Shown: positions 9,682 through 17,600, numbered from the stretch's first letter. The stretch: DNA of 64,000 nucleotides from Microvirga mediterraneensis (GCF_013520865.1 NZ_JACDXJ010000001.1:1335001-1399000); one strand, 5' to 3'. The notes: generated from the letters alone by a model not told the origin. Numbers and translations are program-made.

Positions 9682-10512
9682 TCAAGGGTCTCGGGGAACG
9701 GCGCTTTCATGCCAGCGCCGGAGGAGCGCGTGATTGAGCGCAGCCAGAGCCAGGAACAGCCCGATTCCGGTCGCGGCCAGAAGAACGAGCGCCGCGAAGA
9801 GGCGCGGAATGTTGAGCCGGTACTGGCTCTCGATGATGCGATAGGCCAGTCCCGACCCCGCCCCGGCGGAGCCGGCGGCCATCTCGGCCACCACGGCGCC
9901 GATCAGGGACAGTCCGCCCGCGATCCGCAGGCCTGCCAGAAAGGCCGGGAGGGCGGCCGGGCGGCGCAGGTACCACAGAGCCTTCAAACGCGCCCTGAGC
10001 CGCGCGAGAGGGCCTTGCGAGGCCGGGGCGCCGTAGAGCTGAAACAGCTCCATGAGGTTCCTGTCCACGGATTGCAGGCCGAGCATGGTGTTCGACAGAA
10101 CCGGAAAGAACGCCACGAGCCACGCGCAGGCCAGGACCGCCACATCCTGCGGCATGTAGATCAGCAGCAGGGGCGCGATGGCGATGACTGGCGTGACCTG
10201 GAGCACGACGGCGAACGGGTAGAGCGAGTACTCGACGATCCGCGACAGGCTCAGCAGCACCGCAAGGCCCACGCCGCCGATCACCGCCAGGGCAAGACCC
10301 GCGAGCGTGGTCTCGAGCGTCGTCAGGAGAGAGCCCCAGAGCAGGGGCCAATCGGCCACCATGGTCGTGGCGATCAGGCTCGGCGCGGGCAGGATGTAGG
10401 GCGGGATGCCCTTCAAGCGCACGGTGGCTTCCCACGCGGCGATGGCCGCCGTGAAGACGGCAAGCGGCAGGATGATCCTCAAGGGATTGCCTTGCGGCCG
10501 AACGAGCGCCAT
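9682..10512 (-). CDS. ABC transporter permease, NMT1/taurine-type importer
   Basis: A 276-residue inner-membrane permease with about six helices. The coupling loop region is around GAPASQGPLARLRARLKALW, followed by LPAFLAGLRIAGGLSLIGAV, which corresponds to the conserved EAA segment. It belongs with the SsuC/TauC/ThiX-like permeases. The start ATG at 10512 overlaps the ATPase stop by one base (TGATG). It is the last gene of the minus-strand operon binding protein, unknown protein, ATPase, permease. The substrate could be a pyrimidine, sulfonate, nitrile or similar small molecule. Confidence 0.9.
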   Translation of the reverse strand: MALVRPQGNPLRIILPLAVFTAAIAAWEATVRLKGIPPYILPAPSLIATTMVADWPLLWGSLLTTLETTLAGLALAVIGGVGLAVLLSLSRIVEYSLYPFAVVLQVTPVIAIAPLLLIYMPQDVAVLACAWLVAFFPVLSNTMLGLQSVDRNLMELFQLYGAPASQGPLARLRARLKALWYLRRPAALPAFLAGLRIAGGLSLIGAVVAEMAAGSAGAGSGLAYRIIESQYRLNIPRLFAALVLLAATGIGLFLALAALNHALLRRWHESAVPRDP

Positions 10513-11318
10513 CACGGCCGCTCCCCGGCGGTCTGGCCGAGCAGGGCCTGCGAGATCCGCCCGCACAGCTGCGTATAGCTCTCGCCGGTGCGAAAGTCCT
10601 TCGCGCGCGGTCCGGGCGGCATGCCTTCGATCTCGGCAACGATGCGCCCGGGACGCGGAGACATGACCGCGATGCGGCTCGACAGATAGGCGCTCTCATA
10701 CACCGAATGGGTCACGAAGACGACCGTGCAGCGCAAGTCGCTCTGCAGGCGAAGCAGGTCGTCGTTGAGCCTGAACCGGGCAATCTCGTCGAGGGCGGCG
10801 AAGGGTTCGTCCATGAGCAGCAGCCGGGGCTTCACGGACAGGGCCCTGGCAATCGACACGCGCATCCGCATGCCGCCGGAGAGTTCGCGCGGATAGGCCT
10901 TGGCGAAGTCGCTCAAGCCCACGAGGGCAAGGCTCTCTGCGATACGGTCCTGTGCATTGCGTCTGGACACGCCGCGAAGGCGCAGGGGAAGCCATACATT
11001 GTCCGCCACGGTAGCCCAGGGCATCAGCGTCGCGTCCTGGAATACAAAGCCGATCTCGCTGCGACGACGATCGTCATTGCAGGAACTCGGCCAAATGACA
11101 CGGCCCTCGGTCGGACGCGCGAGCCCCGCGATGATGCGCAGCACCGTCGACTTGCCGCAGCCGGAGGGGCCGAGAAGGGAGAGAAACTCGTTTGCCTTGA
11201 CCGAGAGATCGAAGCCGTCCAGGGCCAGGACGCCGTTACTGAAGCGTTTGCAGATGTCCCGCAGGGCCACCAGCTCTGAAGAGATCGGCGACATGGTCTG
11301 TTGCAGTGACGGACTCAT
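10512..11318 (-). CDS. ABC transporter ATP-binding protein, NMT1/taurine-type importer
   Basis: A 268-residue nucleotide-binding subunit of a SsuB/TauB/ThiZ-like importer. Walker A is GPSGCGKST, the Q-loop is in GFVFQDATLMPWATV, the signature is LSGGMRMRVSIARAL, Walker B is LLLMDEPFAALD and the switch His is in FVTHSVYES. It begins 13 bases after the unknown exported gene and overlaps the permease by one base, so the three are tightly coupled. Confidence 0.93.
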   Translation of the reverse strand: MSPSLQQTMSPISSELVALRDICKRFSNGVLALDGFDLSVKANEFLSLLGPSGCGKSTVLRIIAGLARPTEGRVIWPSSCNDDRRRSEIGFVFQDATLMPWATVADNVWLPLRLRGVSRRNAQDRIAESLALVGLSDFAKAYPRELSGGMRMRVSIARALSVKPRLLLMDEPFAALDEIARFRLNDDLLRLQSDLRCTVVFVTHSVYESAYLSSRIAVMSPRPGRIVAEIEGMPPGPRAKDFRTGESYTQLCGRISQALLGQTAGERP

Positions 11319-11331
11319 CGGAACAGGGATG

Positions 11332-11808
11332 TCATTGAGGGTTCTGCGGAGCAGATTTGCAAGTCATGCTCCAGGGTTGCCCGGCGTCAATAACGTTGCT
11401 TTGACTAAGGATACGATCGAAGCTTTCCTTAGACAGGCCCCTCGCATGGAGCAGCGCGGATGCGTTGTGATCCGTTACGGGAGGCCAGGCAACCAGGACC
11501 TCGTCCTTGCGGCCCATGAAATGGTTCGTTCTTGCCGCGGACACATGGCGGCCGCCCATCGAAACCTCCCATTTCTCAGCAAGGGATAAGGGGCCAAGGT
11601 CTCTTGGAGGAGTCGGCGCGTTCCACCAGTGCAGGACAATACTGGCTCCTCTTTCATCGGACCAGGAGCAGAAAAGCTGGTCGGTGTGCCCGAGGACAGG
11701 AGGCTGAAGGTTCAAATTGGCAACCCGCTCAGTCGTAGCGGCGACCGGCTTCATCTCCGCAGGTAAAAGCAGCAAAAAGCCCGCTGCAATCCAAAGTGTC
11801 TCAGGCAT
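11332..11808 (-). CDS. exported protein of unknown function embedded in ABC operon
   Basis: A 158-residue protein with an N-terminal signal-like segment (MPETLWIAAGFLLLLPAEM) and a small mature domain with two cysteines (in LFCSW and MTCKS) that could form a disulfide. I do not recognise the family. It sits 12 bases after the binding-protein stop and 13 bases before the ATPase start on the same strand, which implies co-transcription and co-translation with the importer. Base and codon use look less GC-rich than in its neighbours, which may reflect later insertion into the operon. A periplasmic accessory role for the transporter is inference from position only. Confidence 0.65.
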   Translation of the reverse strand: MPETLWIAAGFLLLLPAEMKPVAATTERVANLNLQPPVLGHTDQLFCSWSDERGASIVLHWWNAPTPPRDLGPLSLAEKWEVSMGGRHVSAARTNHFMGRKDEVLVAWPPVTDHNASALLHARGLSKESFDRILSQSNVIDAGQPWSMTCKSAPQNPQ

Positions 11809-11820
11809 GTGGGCGTTGCC

Positions 11821-12837
11821 TCACTTGCGTGGCCTCAACTCAAGCCCGACACCCTTGTTCACGAACCGGAGCGTATAGGCTTTCCTGTAGTCGAGTTCCG
11901 CCTTGAAGAGGCCCGCCTTCACCATCTTGTCGAAGAAGTCCTTCATGCGCGCATCCGTCATGGCGCCGATCCCGAGCTGATGCGTGTCGCCGGAATCGAC
12001 GATGCCGTATTCCTTCATCTTGGCCTGCGAGAAGCTCAGCAGCTCGTCCGTCATTTCCGGATTGTCGCGCTTGATGAGTTCCTTCGCCTTTGTGTTGTCG
12101 CCATAGAGGTAATTGTACCATCCGATGGTCGAGGCATCGACGAAGCGCTGCACGAGATCGGGATTCGTCTCCACGACCTCGCGGCGTGTCTCCACGGTGG
12201 TCGAATAGGTGCTGAAGCCGTAATCGGCGAGAAGGAATACGTTGGGCTTGAAACCGGCGGCTTTCTCGATGGTCAGCGGCTCCGACGTGACGTAGCCCTG
12301 CTGCACCGAGGCCTTGTTGGCGATGAAGGGAGCCGGATTGAAGCCGAAGGGCTTCACCTGCTCGTCCTTGAACCCGTATTCGGCCTTCATCCACTGGAAG
12401 AAGGTGGCGACGCCGTCCTTGGACAGAAGAATGTCGTTCGATTTCTTCAGGTCCGCGAAGGTGTCGAGCCCCTGGCCCGGATGGCTGAGGAGCACCTGCG
12501 GCTCCTTCTGGAAATGGGCCGCGACCACGATGGTGGGGATGTCCTTCTCCACGGCCGAGAAGGCCTGAATCATGCTGCCGCCCATGTAGAAGTCGAGCTT
12601 GCCGACCGTCATGAGCATGCGGTTGCTGGCGCGGGGGCCGCCCGGCACGATGGTGACCTTGAGGCCATACTTTTCGTATGTGCCGTCGGCCACGGCCTGG
12701 TAATAGCCGCCATGCTCTCCCTGGGCGATCCAGTTGGTGCCGAAGGTCACCTCCGTCAGCGGCTGCTGCGCCAGGGCGCTTCCGCTCAGGAAGGCTGCAA
12801 GCGCTCCCATGATCCAGGCGTTCAACTTCATCGGCAT
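11821..12837 (-). CDS. NMT1/THI5-like ABC transporter substrate-binding protein
   Basis: A 338-residue periplasmic binding protein with a signal peptide (MPMKLNAWIMGALAAFLSGS, then ALAQQ). The family motif region NWIAQGEHGGYYQAVADGTY is typical of NMT1/THI5-like proteins, which bind pyrimidine precursors of thiamine or other small organics. It is the first gene of a four-gene minus-strand operon. AAGGGG stands 4 bases before ATG 12837; a second ATG two codons later is possible. A leader of about 390 bases with a near-consensus promoter precedes it. I found no TPP riboswitch signature, so thiamine-precursor uptake is not supported by the leader. Confidence 0.9.
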   Translation of the reverse strand: MPMKLNAWIMGALAAFLSGSALAQQPLTEVTFGTNWIAQGEHGGYYQAVADGTYEKYGLKVTIVPGGPRASNRMLMTVGKLDFYMGGSMIQAFSAVEKDIPTIVVAAHFQKEPQVLLSHPGQGLDTFADLKKSNDILLSKDGVATFFQWMKAEYGFKDEQVKPFGFNPAPFIANKASVQQGYVTSEPLTIEKAAGFKPNVFLLADYGFSTYSTTVETRREVVETNPDLVQRFVDASTIGWYNYLYGDNTKAKELIKRDNPEMTDELLSFSQAKMKEYGIVDSGDTHQLGIGAMTDARMKDFFDKMVKAGLFKAELDYRKAYTLRFVNKGVGLELRPRK

Positions 12838-12981
12838 TGACCCCTTCGCTCAGGCCGCTCGTCGGCCGCGTCAGCTTCTGCGCGGTTCGAGGGGGCTTGG
12901 CAAGGTCTTCGTAACGCCGGGTAGGAGGACATGGCAGGCGCATGCCGATCGATCCGTCCAAAGAGCCAGCACCGTGGGGCC

Positions 12982-13218
12982 CGCAGCTTGCGCTGCGAAC
13001 CTTTCAGGGTTCGAGGGTGGCGCGTCGGGCAGCCCGGCTCGCTCGTGTGTGTTGATGGAAGAGCCGGACGGCCGCTTCGCGCACGGTTCTTTTCAGGTGG
13101 ACCAGCTGGGGAGCCCCCAAGGTCGACCTCCCGCGACCACAGGCGTGCGAGGCCTGCGGCGGGACCGTGCCTGCTCTCACTCTTGCGACGCCTCGCGAGC
13201 GCGCCCCTCGTCAGAGCA
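12982..13218 (-). ncRNA. strongly folded leader or non-coding RNA, family not recognised
   Basis: The stretch downstream of the promoter at 13232-13260 is packed with perfect or near-perfect stems: 13172-13177 with 13213-13218, GCACGGT/ACCGTGC (13081-13087 with 13164-13170) enclosing CAGGC/GCCTG and TCCCGC/GCGGGA, a hairpin at 13096-13128, CCGGCTC/GAGCCGG (13034-13040 with 13061-13067), GAACC/GGTTC (12997-13012) and CGCAGC/GCTGCG (12982-12997). No convincing ORF fits. It could be the 5' leader of the ABC operon (a riboswitch-like element) or an independent RNA. It does not show the hallmark cores of RNase P, tmRNA, SRP RNA or TPP, cobalamin or ZTP riboswitches. Confidence 0.55.
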
Positions 13219-13231
13219 GATCTAGGGCAAC

Positions 13232-13260
13232 GATATAGCCAAGGTTATCCGCCCTGTCAA
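13232..13260 (-). promoter_or_regulatory. near-consensus sigma-70 promoter
   Basis: On the minus strand TTGACA (13255-13260) and TATATC (13232-13237) are separated by exactly 17 bases. This is the best housekeeping-type promoter seen in the window. It reads into the folded region 12982-13218 and then the NMT1-type ABC operon, with a start expected near 13225. Confidence 0.75.
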
Positions 13261-13299
13261 GAACAAAGTGAGAACATAACATCGCCTTTCCCCCTGCGC

Positions 13300-13413
13300 C
13301 CTCATCCTGAGGAGCGAAGCGTCTCGAGGTCCTGGACCGTGTCCGGGCACGCGGGCGCCTTGCCCTCTGAACGATCCTTCGAGACGCCGCCTTTGGCGGC
13401 CCTCAGGATGAGG
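13300..13413. repeat. CCTCATCCTGAGG-type intergenic inverted repeat
   Basis: CCTCATCCTGAGG (13300-13312) and CCTCAGGATGAGG (13401-13413) are exact inverted arms of 13 bases. A second nested pair is GCGTCTCGA (13319-13327) with TCGAGACGC (13379-13387). Elements of this type are common intergenic repeats in Rhizobiales genomes. Together with the following ATGGCCGGC palindrome it fills the gap before the OpgG/D gene. Confidence 0.75.
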
Positions 13414-13441
13414 CCGGAGGGTGTTGGCACGGAAGGCGTGA

Positions 13442-13464
13442 ATGGCCGGCCTTGTGCCGGCCAT
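13442..13464. repeat. single-arm copy of the ATGGCCGGC palindrome
   Basis: ATGGCCGGC, loop CTTGT, GCCGGCCAT is identical to the first arm of the repeats at 3058, 6644 and (with changes) 38283. Here the second arm is missing. It could also act as a weak terminator downstream of the minus-strand OpgG/D gene. Confidence 0.7.
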
Positions 13465-13523
13465 GACGATGGAAGGTGTTCACTCGCGGGCAAGCAGGCC
13501 GGCAATGGTGAGATCCGCGCGGA

Positions 13524-15098
13524 TCACTCCACCGCCCAGGGATAGGTCCAGGTCTCCGTCAGGGCCTTGTTGCCGGCGCGCAGGAAGGCGCGGAGATCCG
13601 TGGATTGGCCCGGCTCCAGCTTCACGTCGATGGCCGCCCTGAAGCCGTTCGTGTGGCTGTTGGGCATGATGAAGGTATTGGTGATCTGCCCGGTCGATGT
13701 GGAGGGGACCAGCTGCACCTGCTCCGGAGCGCCGAGATAATAGGCCAGGTTGCCGCCCGCGAAGTCGATGATGAAGCGGCGGTGCCCCTGATCGCTCGGC
13801 GCGTTCGACCCGCTGGCGCGGGGAGGGGTCTGGAAGGTGTTGATCACCTTTCCGCCCGTATGCATGGCGCCGATCGCCGACAGGGCCCGCAGGCGATAGG
13901 ACAGGACGACCTCCTGTCCGGGCTCGAACGGCCGGTTCGGCTGCCAATAGGCCACGATGTTGTCATGGGTCTCGTCCGGCGTCGGAAGCTCGACCAGCTC
14001 GACCCAGCCCTCGCCCCATTGCCCGATGGGCTCGACCCAGTAGCCGGGGCGCTGGTGGTAATAGGCCTCGATGTCCTGGTAGTTCTCGAACACGCGGTCG
14101 CGCTGCATCAGGCCGAAGCCGCGCGGGTTCTTGTCGCTGAAGGACGAGATCGTCTTGCGGGCCGGGTTGCGCAGGGGGCGCCAGATCCATTCGCCCGCTC
14201 CGGACTGGATGAGAAGGCCATCCGAATCGTGGATCTCGAGGCGGTAATCGTCCGTGGGCTTCCGGTCGTTCTCGCCTTCGAAGAACATGGAGGTGAGGGG
14301 GGCGACGCCCACATTGGCGATAGGCTGGCGCGGGAACAGCGTTGCCGTAACGTCCAGGGTCGTTTCCTTGGACGGGTAGACCTCGAACCGGTAGGCGCCG
14401 GCGACCGACGGACTGTCGAGGAGGGCATAGATGATGGCCCGCTCGTCGTTGGGCTTGGGCATCTCGATCCAGAATTCGCGGAAATGCGGAAACTCCTCCG
14501 CTTCGCCGCCCTCCACGTTGATCGCGAGGCCGCGCGCCGAGAGGCCGTATTTCTGGTTGGCGCCGAGGAAGCGGAAATAGCTCGCGCCCAGGAAGGCGAT
14601 CAGCTCGTCGAAGACCTTCGGGTTGTTCAGGGGGTAGTGGAGGCGAAAGCCCGCGAAGCCGAGATTGACGGGCAGCGGCCGCTCGATCTTGTTGCGGCCG
14701 TAGTCGAACAGCTCCCGCTGATAGGGGATCGGCGTCGGGACGCCGTCGCGGATGACGTTCACCGTCACGGGCTGCTGGTAGAGGAAGCCGGGATGGAAGA
14801 GCTGCATCCGGAACGGCCCGTTGCCGGAGCCGAGCAGGGCCTTGTCCGGACGGAAGCGGATGTCCCGGTAATCGTCGAAGCTGAGCCGGTTGAGCGGCTC
14901 CGGCAGCTGCACGTTCGGCGCCTCGTAGGGCACGGCCGCGAGCTCCCGGGCCCGTCGCCCCACGTCCTCGTGGCGGAAGGGACTGGGCGCCGGCACGCCG
15001 TTCTGCTGCTGCTGCGCCCAGCTCTGCCGGTTCAAGGCGGGCAGCGCGGTGGCCGCGAGCAGGCTTTGCAGGAGGATACGGCGGGACAGGTTCGTCAT
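13524..15098 (-). CDS. periplasmic glucan biosynthesis protein, MdoG/OpgG-OpgD family (copy 1)
   Basis: A 524-residue periplasmic protein that takes part in building or modifying osmoregulated periplasmic glucans. The N terminus MTNLSRRILLQSLLAATALP carries a twin-Arg-like signal, and a cleavage site follows near SWAQQQQ. The MdoG domain fills the rest (about 40-520), with typical segments FRMQLFHPGFLYQQPV, FLGASYFRFLGANQKYGLSA, RGFGLMQRDRVFENYQD and AYYHQRPGYWVEPIG. A paralogue of the same length lies at 25530-27107. It has no glucosyltransferase (OpgH) neighbour here. The gene is followed by palindromic repeats and preceded by a long intergenic region shared with the ornithine decarboxylase leader. 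Confidence 0.92.
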   Translation of the reverse strand: MTNLSRRILLQSLLAATALPALNRQSWAQQQQNGVPAPSPFRHEDVGRRARELAAVPYEAPNVQLPEPLNRLSFDDYRDIRFRPDKALLGSGNGPFRMQLFHPGFLYQQPVTVNVIRDGVPTPIPYQRELFDYGRNKIERPLPVNLGFAGFRLHYPLNNPKVFDELIAFLGASYFRFLGANQKYGLSARGLAINVEGGEAEEFPHFREFWIEMPKPNDERAIIYALLDSPSVAGAYRFEVYPSKETTLDVTATLFPRQPIANVGVAPLTSMFFEGENDRKPTDDYRLEIHDSDGLLIQSGAGEWIWRPLRNPARKTISSFSDKNPRGFGLMQRDRVFENYQDIEAYYHQRPGYWVEPIGQWGEGWVELVELPTPDETHDNIVAYWQPNRPFEPGQEVVLSYRLRALSAIGAMHTGGKVINTFQTPPRASGSNAPSDQGHRRFIIDFAGGNLAYYLGAPEQVQLVPSTSTGQITNTFIMPNSHTNGFRAAIDVKLEPGQSTDLRAFLRAGNKALTETWTYPWAVE

Positions 15099-15270
15099 GG
15101 CTGCGGAACGTTCTCGTCTAAGAGGAAGATGGCCGAAAGTCAGGCTTTGGAATATGGGCCCGGATCGTCATCCGTGTACCTGTCCCGCTTAATGGAGGCT
15201 GAATGGTGATGCGGGCAAGACACAGGTCCCGGCAGGGTTAAAAAAATCCTCGGAAGGCCCCGAAAAGCTC

Positions 15271-15299
15271 TTGTGATCCCTGGCGAATATGCTTATTTC
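15271..15299 (+). promoter_or_regulatory. candidate promoter of ornithine decarboxylase
   Basis: TTGTGA (15271-15276) and TATTTC (15294-15299) are spaced by 17 bases. A start near 15306 would give a leader of about 430 bases before the decarboxylase, which contains the structured region 15378-15486. Confidence 0.4.
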
Positions 15300-15377
15300 A
15301 CCCCTGCCCAATTTCGCACGTGCCTGTGGTCGCGTGCCGGTTGGTGGGCATCCGGACAAGAGGCCGGACAGCCGCCC

Positions 15378-15739
15378 GAGAGCGTCCTAGCTCTCGATAC
15401 CCCTAACCGGCAGCCGGAGGCGAAAACCGGCGCACCCCGTTCTCAACGGGGGACGCGACTTAAAGCAACGACGAACGGGCTTTTTTGGTCTCGTTGGCCC
15501 TCCAAAGGTCAACACCGAAGAGGCTTGTTTATCATTGCCAGGCGTGCGGATGGAGTATCCCCATCCAATCCAAGGCAGCATCGTCGGGTGAAGAACCCAT
15601 CGCCGCTTCTCGTGTCTCCATCGCACGAAGCGGGATGTCGTCTTCCCTCGCTGACGCCGGACGGCAGGAGTTCCTGATCGTCTGAATTTCAATCCGGAGG
15701 CTTGAAGACCTCCATTGAACCTTTGGTGGGGAGAGCGCC
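15378..15739 (+). ncRNA. structured 5' leader of ornithine decarboxylase, speF-motif candidate
   Basis: The 640-base gap before the decarboxylase contains no convincing gene but has strong RNA structure: a GAGAGC/GCTCTC hairpin from 15378, a GCCGG/CCGGC stem near 15414-15431, then CCCCGTT/AACGGGG (15435-15451). The alphaproteobacterial speF RNA motif, described upstream of ornithine decarboxylase genes, occupies this position, so the leader is probably that element. I recognise it by context and structure, not by an alignment. Confidence 0.55.
15436..15486 (+). terminator. attenuator-like terminator in the decarboxylase leader
   Basis: CCCGTTC (15436-15442) can pair with GAACGGG (15473-15479), which is followed by C and six T. 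The same CCCGTT bases can instead pair with AACGGGG (15445-15451). The two hairpins exclude each other, the arrangement expected of transcription attenuation. Confidence 0.5.
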
Positions 15740-16894
15740 ATGACTCAGCGCATCCGTGAATTCCTGCGCAACCGACGTGAGGACGGCCCGTGCGTGGTCG
15801 TCGACCTCGAGGTCGTGCGCGACAACTACTCGAAGTTTGCCCGTGCGCTCCCCGACACGCGCGTGTTCTACGCCGTGAAGGCCAACCCGGAGCCGCAGGT
15901 GCTCAAGCTCCTGGCCGAGCTCGGCTCGTGCTTCGACACGGCGTCCGTGGTCGAGATCCAGCTCGCGCTGGATGCCGGCGCCACGCCCGAGCGCATCTCC
16001 TTCGGCAACACGATCAAGAAGGAGCGCGACATCGTGCGCGCCCTCGAACTCGGCGTGCGCCTTTATGCGGTCGATTGCGAAGTCGAGGTCGAGAAGATCG
16101 TGCGTGCGGCTGCCACGGCCGGCATCGACGCGTCCGAGGTGAAGGTGTTCTGCCGCATCCTGTGCGACGGCGCCGGCGCCGAATGGCCGCTCTCCCGCAA
16201 GTTCGGCTGCGTGCCCGAGATGGCCGTGGACGTGCTGGAGCATGCCTATCGTCAGGGCCTGGAGGCTTACGGCGTGTCCTTCCACGTGGGCTCGCAGCAG
16301 CGCAACACGGAAGCCTGGGATCAGGCTCTCGGGTCCGCCTCTGCGATCTTCCGTGAATGCGCTCATCGCGGCATCCACCTGTCGATGGTCAACCTCGGCG
16401 GCGGCTTCCCGACGAAGTACCTGAAGACGGTTCCTCAGGTGGAAGCGTACGGCGAGTCGATCTTCCAGGCGCTGTCGAAGCACTTCGGCAACCGCATCCC
16501 GGAGACGATCATCGAGCCGGGCCGCGGCATGGTCGGCAATGCGGGCGTCATCGAGGCCGAGGTCGTTCTCGTCTCGAAGAAGAGCCGCGACGAGGAGGAA
16601 GTGCGCTGGGTCTATCTCGACATCGGCAAGTTCGGCGGCCTCGCCGAGACGATGGACGAGTCGATCCGCTACCCGATCCGCACGGAGCACGACGACGACC
16701 GCATGGTGCCTTGCGTGCTCGCGGGTCCGACCTGCGACTCGGCCGACGTTCTCTACGAGAAGGAGCCTTATCCGCTCCCCGTCTCGCTGGAGATCGGCGA
16801 CAAGGTGCTGATCGAGGGTACGGGCGCCTACACGACCACCTATTCGGCGGTCGCGTTCAACGGCTTCCCGCCGCTCAAGTCCTACGTGATCTAA
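15740..16894 (+). CDS. ornithine (lysine/ornithine) decarboxylase, type III PLP fold
   Basis: Decarboxylates ornithine to putrescine (some relatives also use lysine), cytoplasmic, PLP-dependent, 384 residues. The PLP lysine is K47 in FYAVKANPEP. The phosphate and substrate regions include SFHVGSQQ, NLGGGFPTKY and EPGRGMVGNAG, and C332 in GPTCDSAD is the active-site cysteine contributed across the dimer. The length matches the alphaproteobacterial ODC group, not the long biodegradative forms. It is followed by a GNAT and homospermidine synthase, so putrescine made here likely feeds homospermidine. GGGGAGAG precedes the ATG. Expression is probably controlled by its structured leader. Confidence 0.93.
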   Translation: MTQRIREFLRNRREDGPCVVVDLEVVRDNYSKFARALPDTRVFYAVKANPEPQVLKLLAELGSCFDTASVVEIQLALDAGATPERISFGNTIKKERDIVRALELGVRLYAVDCEVEVEKIVRAAATAGIDASEVKVFCRILCDGAGAEWPLSRKFGCVPEMAVDVLEHAYRQGLEAYGVSFHVGSQQRNTEAWDQALGSASAIFRECAHRGIHLSMVNLGGGFPTKYLKTVPQVEAYGESIFQALSKHFGNRIPETIIEPGRGMVGNAGVIEAEVVLVSKKSRDEEEVRWVYLDIGKFGGLAETMDESIRYPIRTEHDDDRMVPCVLAGPTCDSADVLYEKEPYPLPVSLEIGDKVLIEGTGAYTTTYSAVAFNGFPPLKSYVI

Positions 16895-16904
16895 CTCACG
16901 TCCC

Positions 16905-16929
16905 GCCTGCCTCGTCGAATGAGGCAGGC
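16905..16929 (+). terminator. hairpin after ornithine decarboxylase
   Basis: GCCTGCCTC (16905-16913) and GAGGCAGGC (16921-16929) form a perfect nine-pair stem with a seven-base loop, 10 bases after the stop codon. There is no T run, so termination may be partial or the stem may protect the 3' end. Confidence 0.5.
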
Positions 16930-16958
16930 ATCAACCTCAACAGAGTTGTCCCGGACGG

Positions 16959-16982
16959 CCTGTGAGCAATGATGCTCACAGG
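16959..16982 (+). other. perfect hairpin upstream of the GNAT gene
   Basis: CCTGTGAGCA and TGCTCACAGG form a ten-pair stem with loop ATGA, ending 45 bases before the GNAT start. It is not followed by a T run. It may be a second part of the decarboxylase terminator or a leader hairpin of the GNAT message. Confidence 0.5.
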
Positions 16983-17027
16983 TGCGAGGGCTGTCGCTCA
17001 CCCCACGTGTTTTGGGAGGCCACGGCC

Positions 17028-17600
17028 ATGATCACGATCCGCGAAGAAATCTTCCGCGATGTCGAGGCGCGCGAGGCGCTGCTCGATGCCTGCTTCGGAC
17101 CCACCCGGTTCCAGAAGACCTGCGAACGCCTGCGCGAGGGCAGGATGCCGGCCGACGGTCTGTCCCTGGTCATCGACCGGGACGGCGAGATCATCGGCAC
17201 GGTGCGCCTCTGGCACATCTCGGCCGGTCCGAATCGTCCGGCCCTGATGCTCGGGCCCATCGCCATCGACCCGTCCGTGCAGAGTCTCGGTCTCGGCGGC
17301 AAGCTGATGCGCGAGGCATTGAAGCGCGCGGCCGATCTCGGTCACAAGGCGGTGCTGCTCGTGGGCGATGCGCCCTATTACGAGCGCTTCGGCTTCTCGA
17401 CGGACAAGACCGGCTCCCTCTGGCTGCCGGGTCCCTATGAGCGCAACCGCTTCCTGGCGCTCGAACTCGAGACGGGAGCACTCGCGGGTGCCCGCGGGCT
17501 CGTATCCGCCACCGGCGCCTTCGAGCGGAAGCCCGATCTCGGCGTGCTCGTCGCCGCCGCCGCGCAGGGTGCGCTGGCGGGCCTTCGTCCGGCGCTCTGA
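17028..17600 (+). CDS. GNAT family N-acetyltransferase
   Basis: A 190-residue acetyltransferase using acetyl-CoA, cytoplasmic. Motif A is visible as LGPIAIDPSVQSLGLGGKLM, with the acetyl-CoA loop in SLGLGGKL, and AVLLVGDAPYYERFGFS is typical of the YhbS-like group. Start 17028 follows GGGAGG by 8 bases; a longer frame from 16962 is unlikely. It stands between ornithine decarboxylase and homospermidine synthase on the same strand, so an acetyl-transfer role on a polyamine is possible, but the substrate is not shown by sequence. Confidence 0.88.
   Translation: MITIREEIFRDVEAREALLDACFGPTRFQKTCERLREGRMPADGLSLVIDRDGEIIGTVRLWHISAGPNRPALMLGPIAIDPSVQSLGLGGKLMREALKRAADLGHKAVLLVGDAPYYERFGFSTDKTGSLWLPGPYERNRFLALELETGALAGARGLVSATGAFERKPDLGVLVAAAAQGALAGLRPAL

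Noticed and set aside
12982..13218. RNase P RNA, tmRNA or SRP RNA
   Set aside because: No GAGGAAAGTCC core, no tag-peptide coding stretch and no GGAAG-type SRP loop on either strand.
12838..13230. TPP riboswitch before the NMT1-type binding protein
   Set aside because: No CTGAGA and ACCTGAT...GGGAAG type cores found on the minus strand.
15289..15390. 33-codon upstream ORF in the decarboxylase leader as a possible arrest peptide
   Set aside because: Weak ribosome site, and the best promoter candidate (15271-15299) would start the transcript after its ATG.
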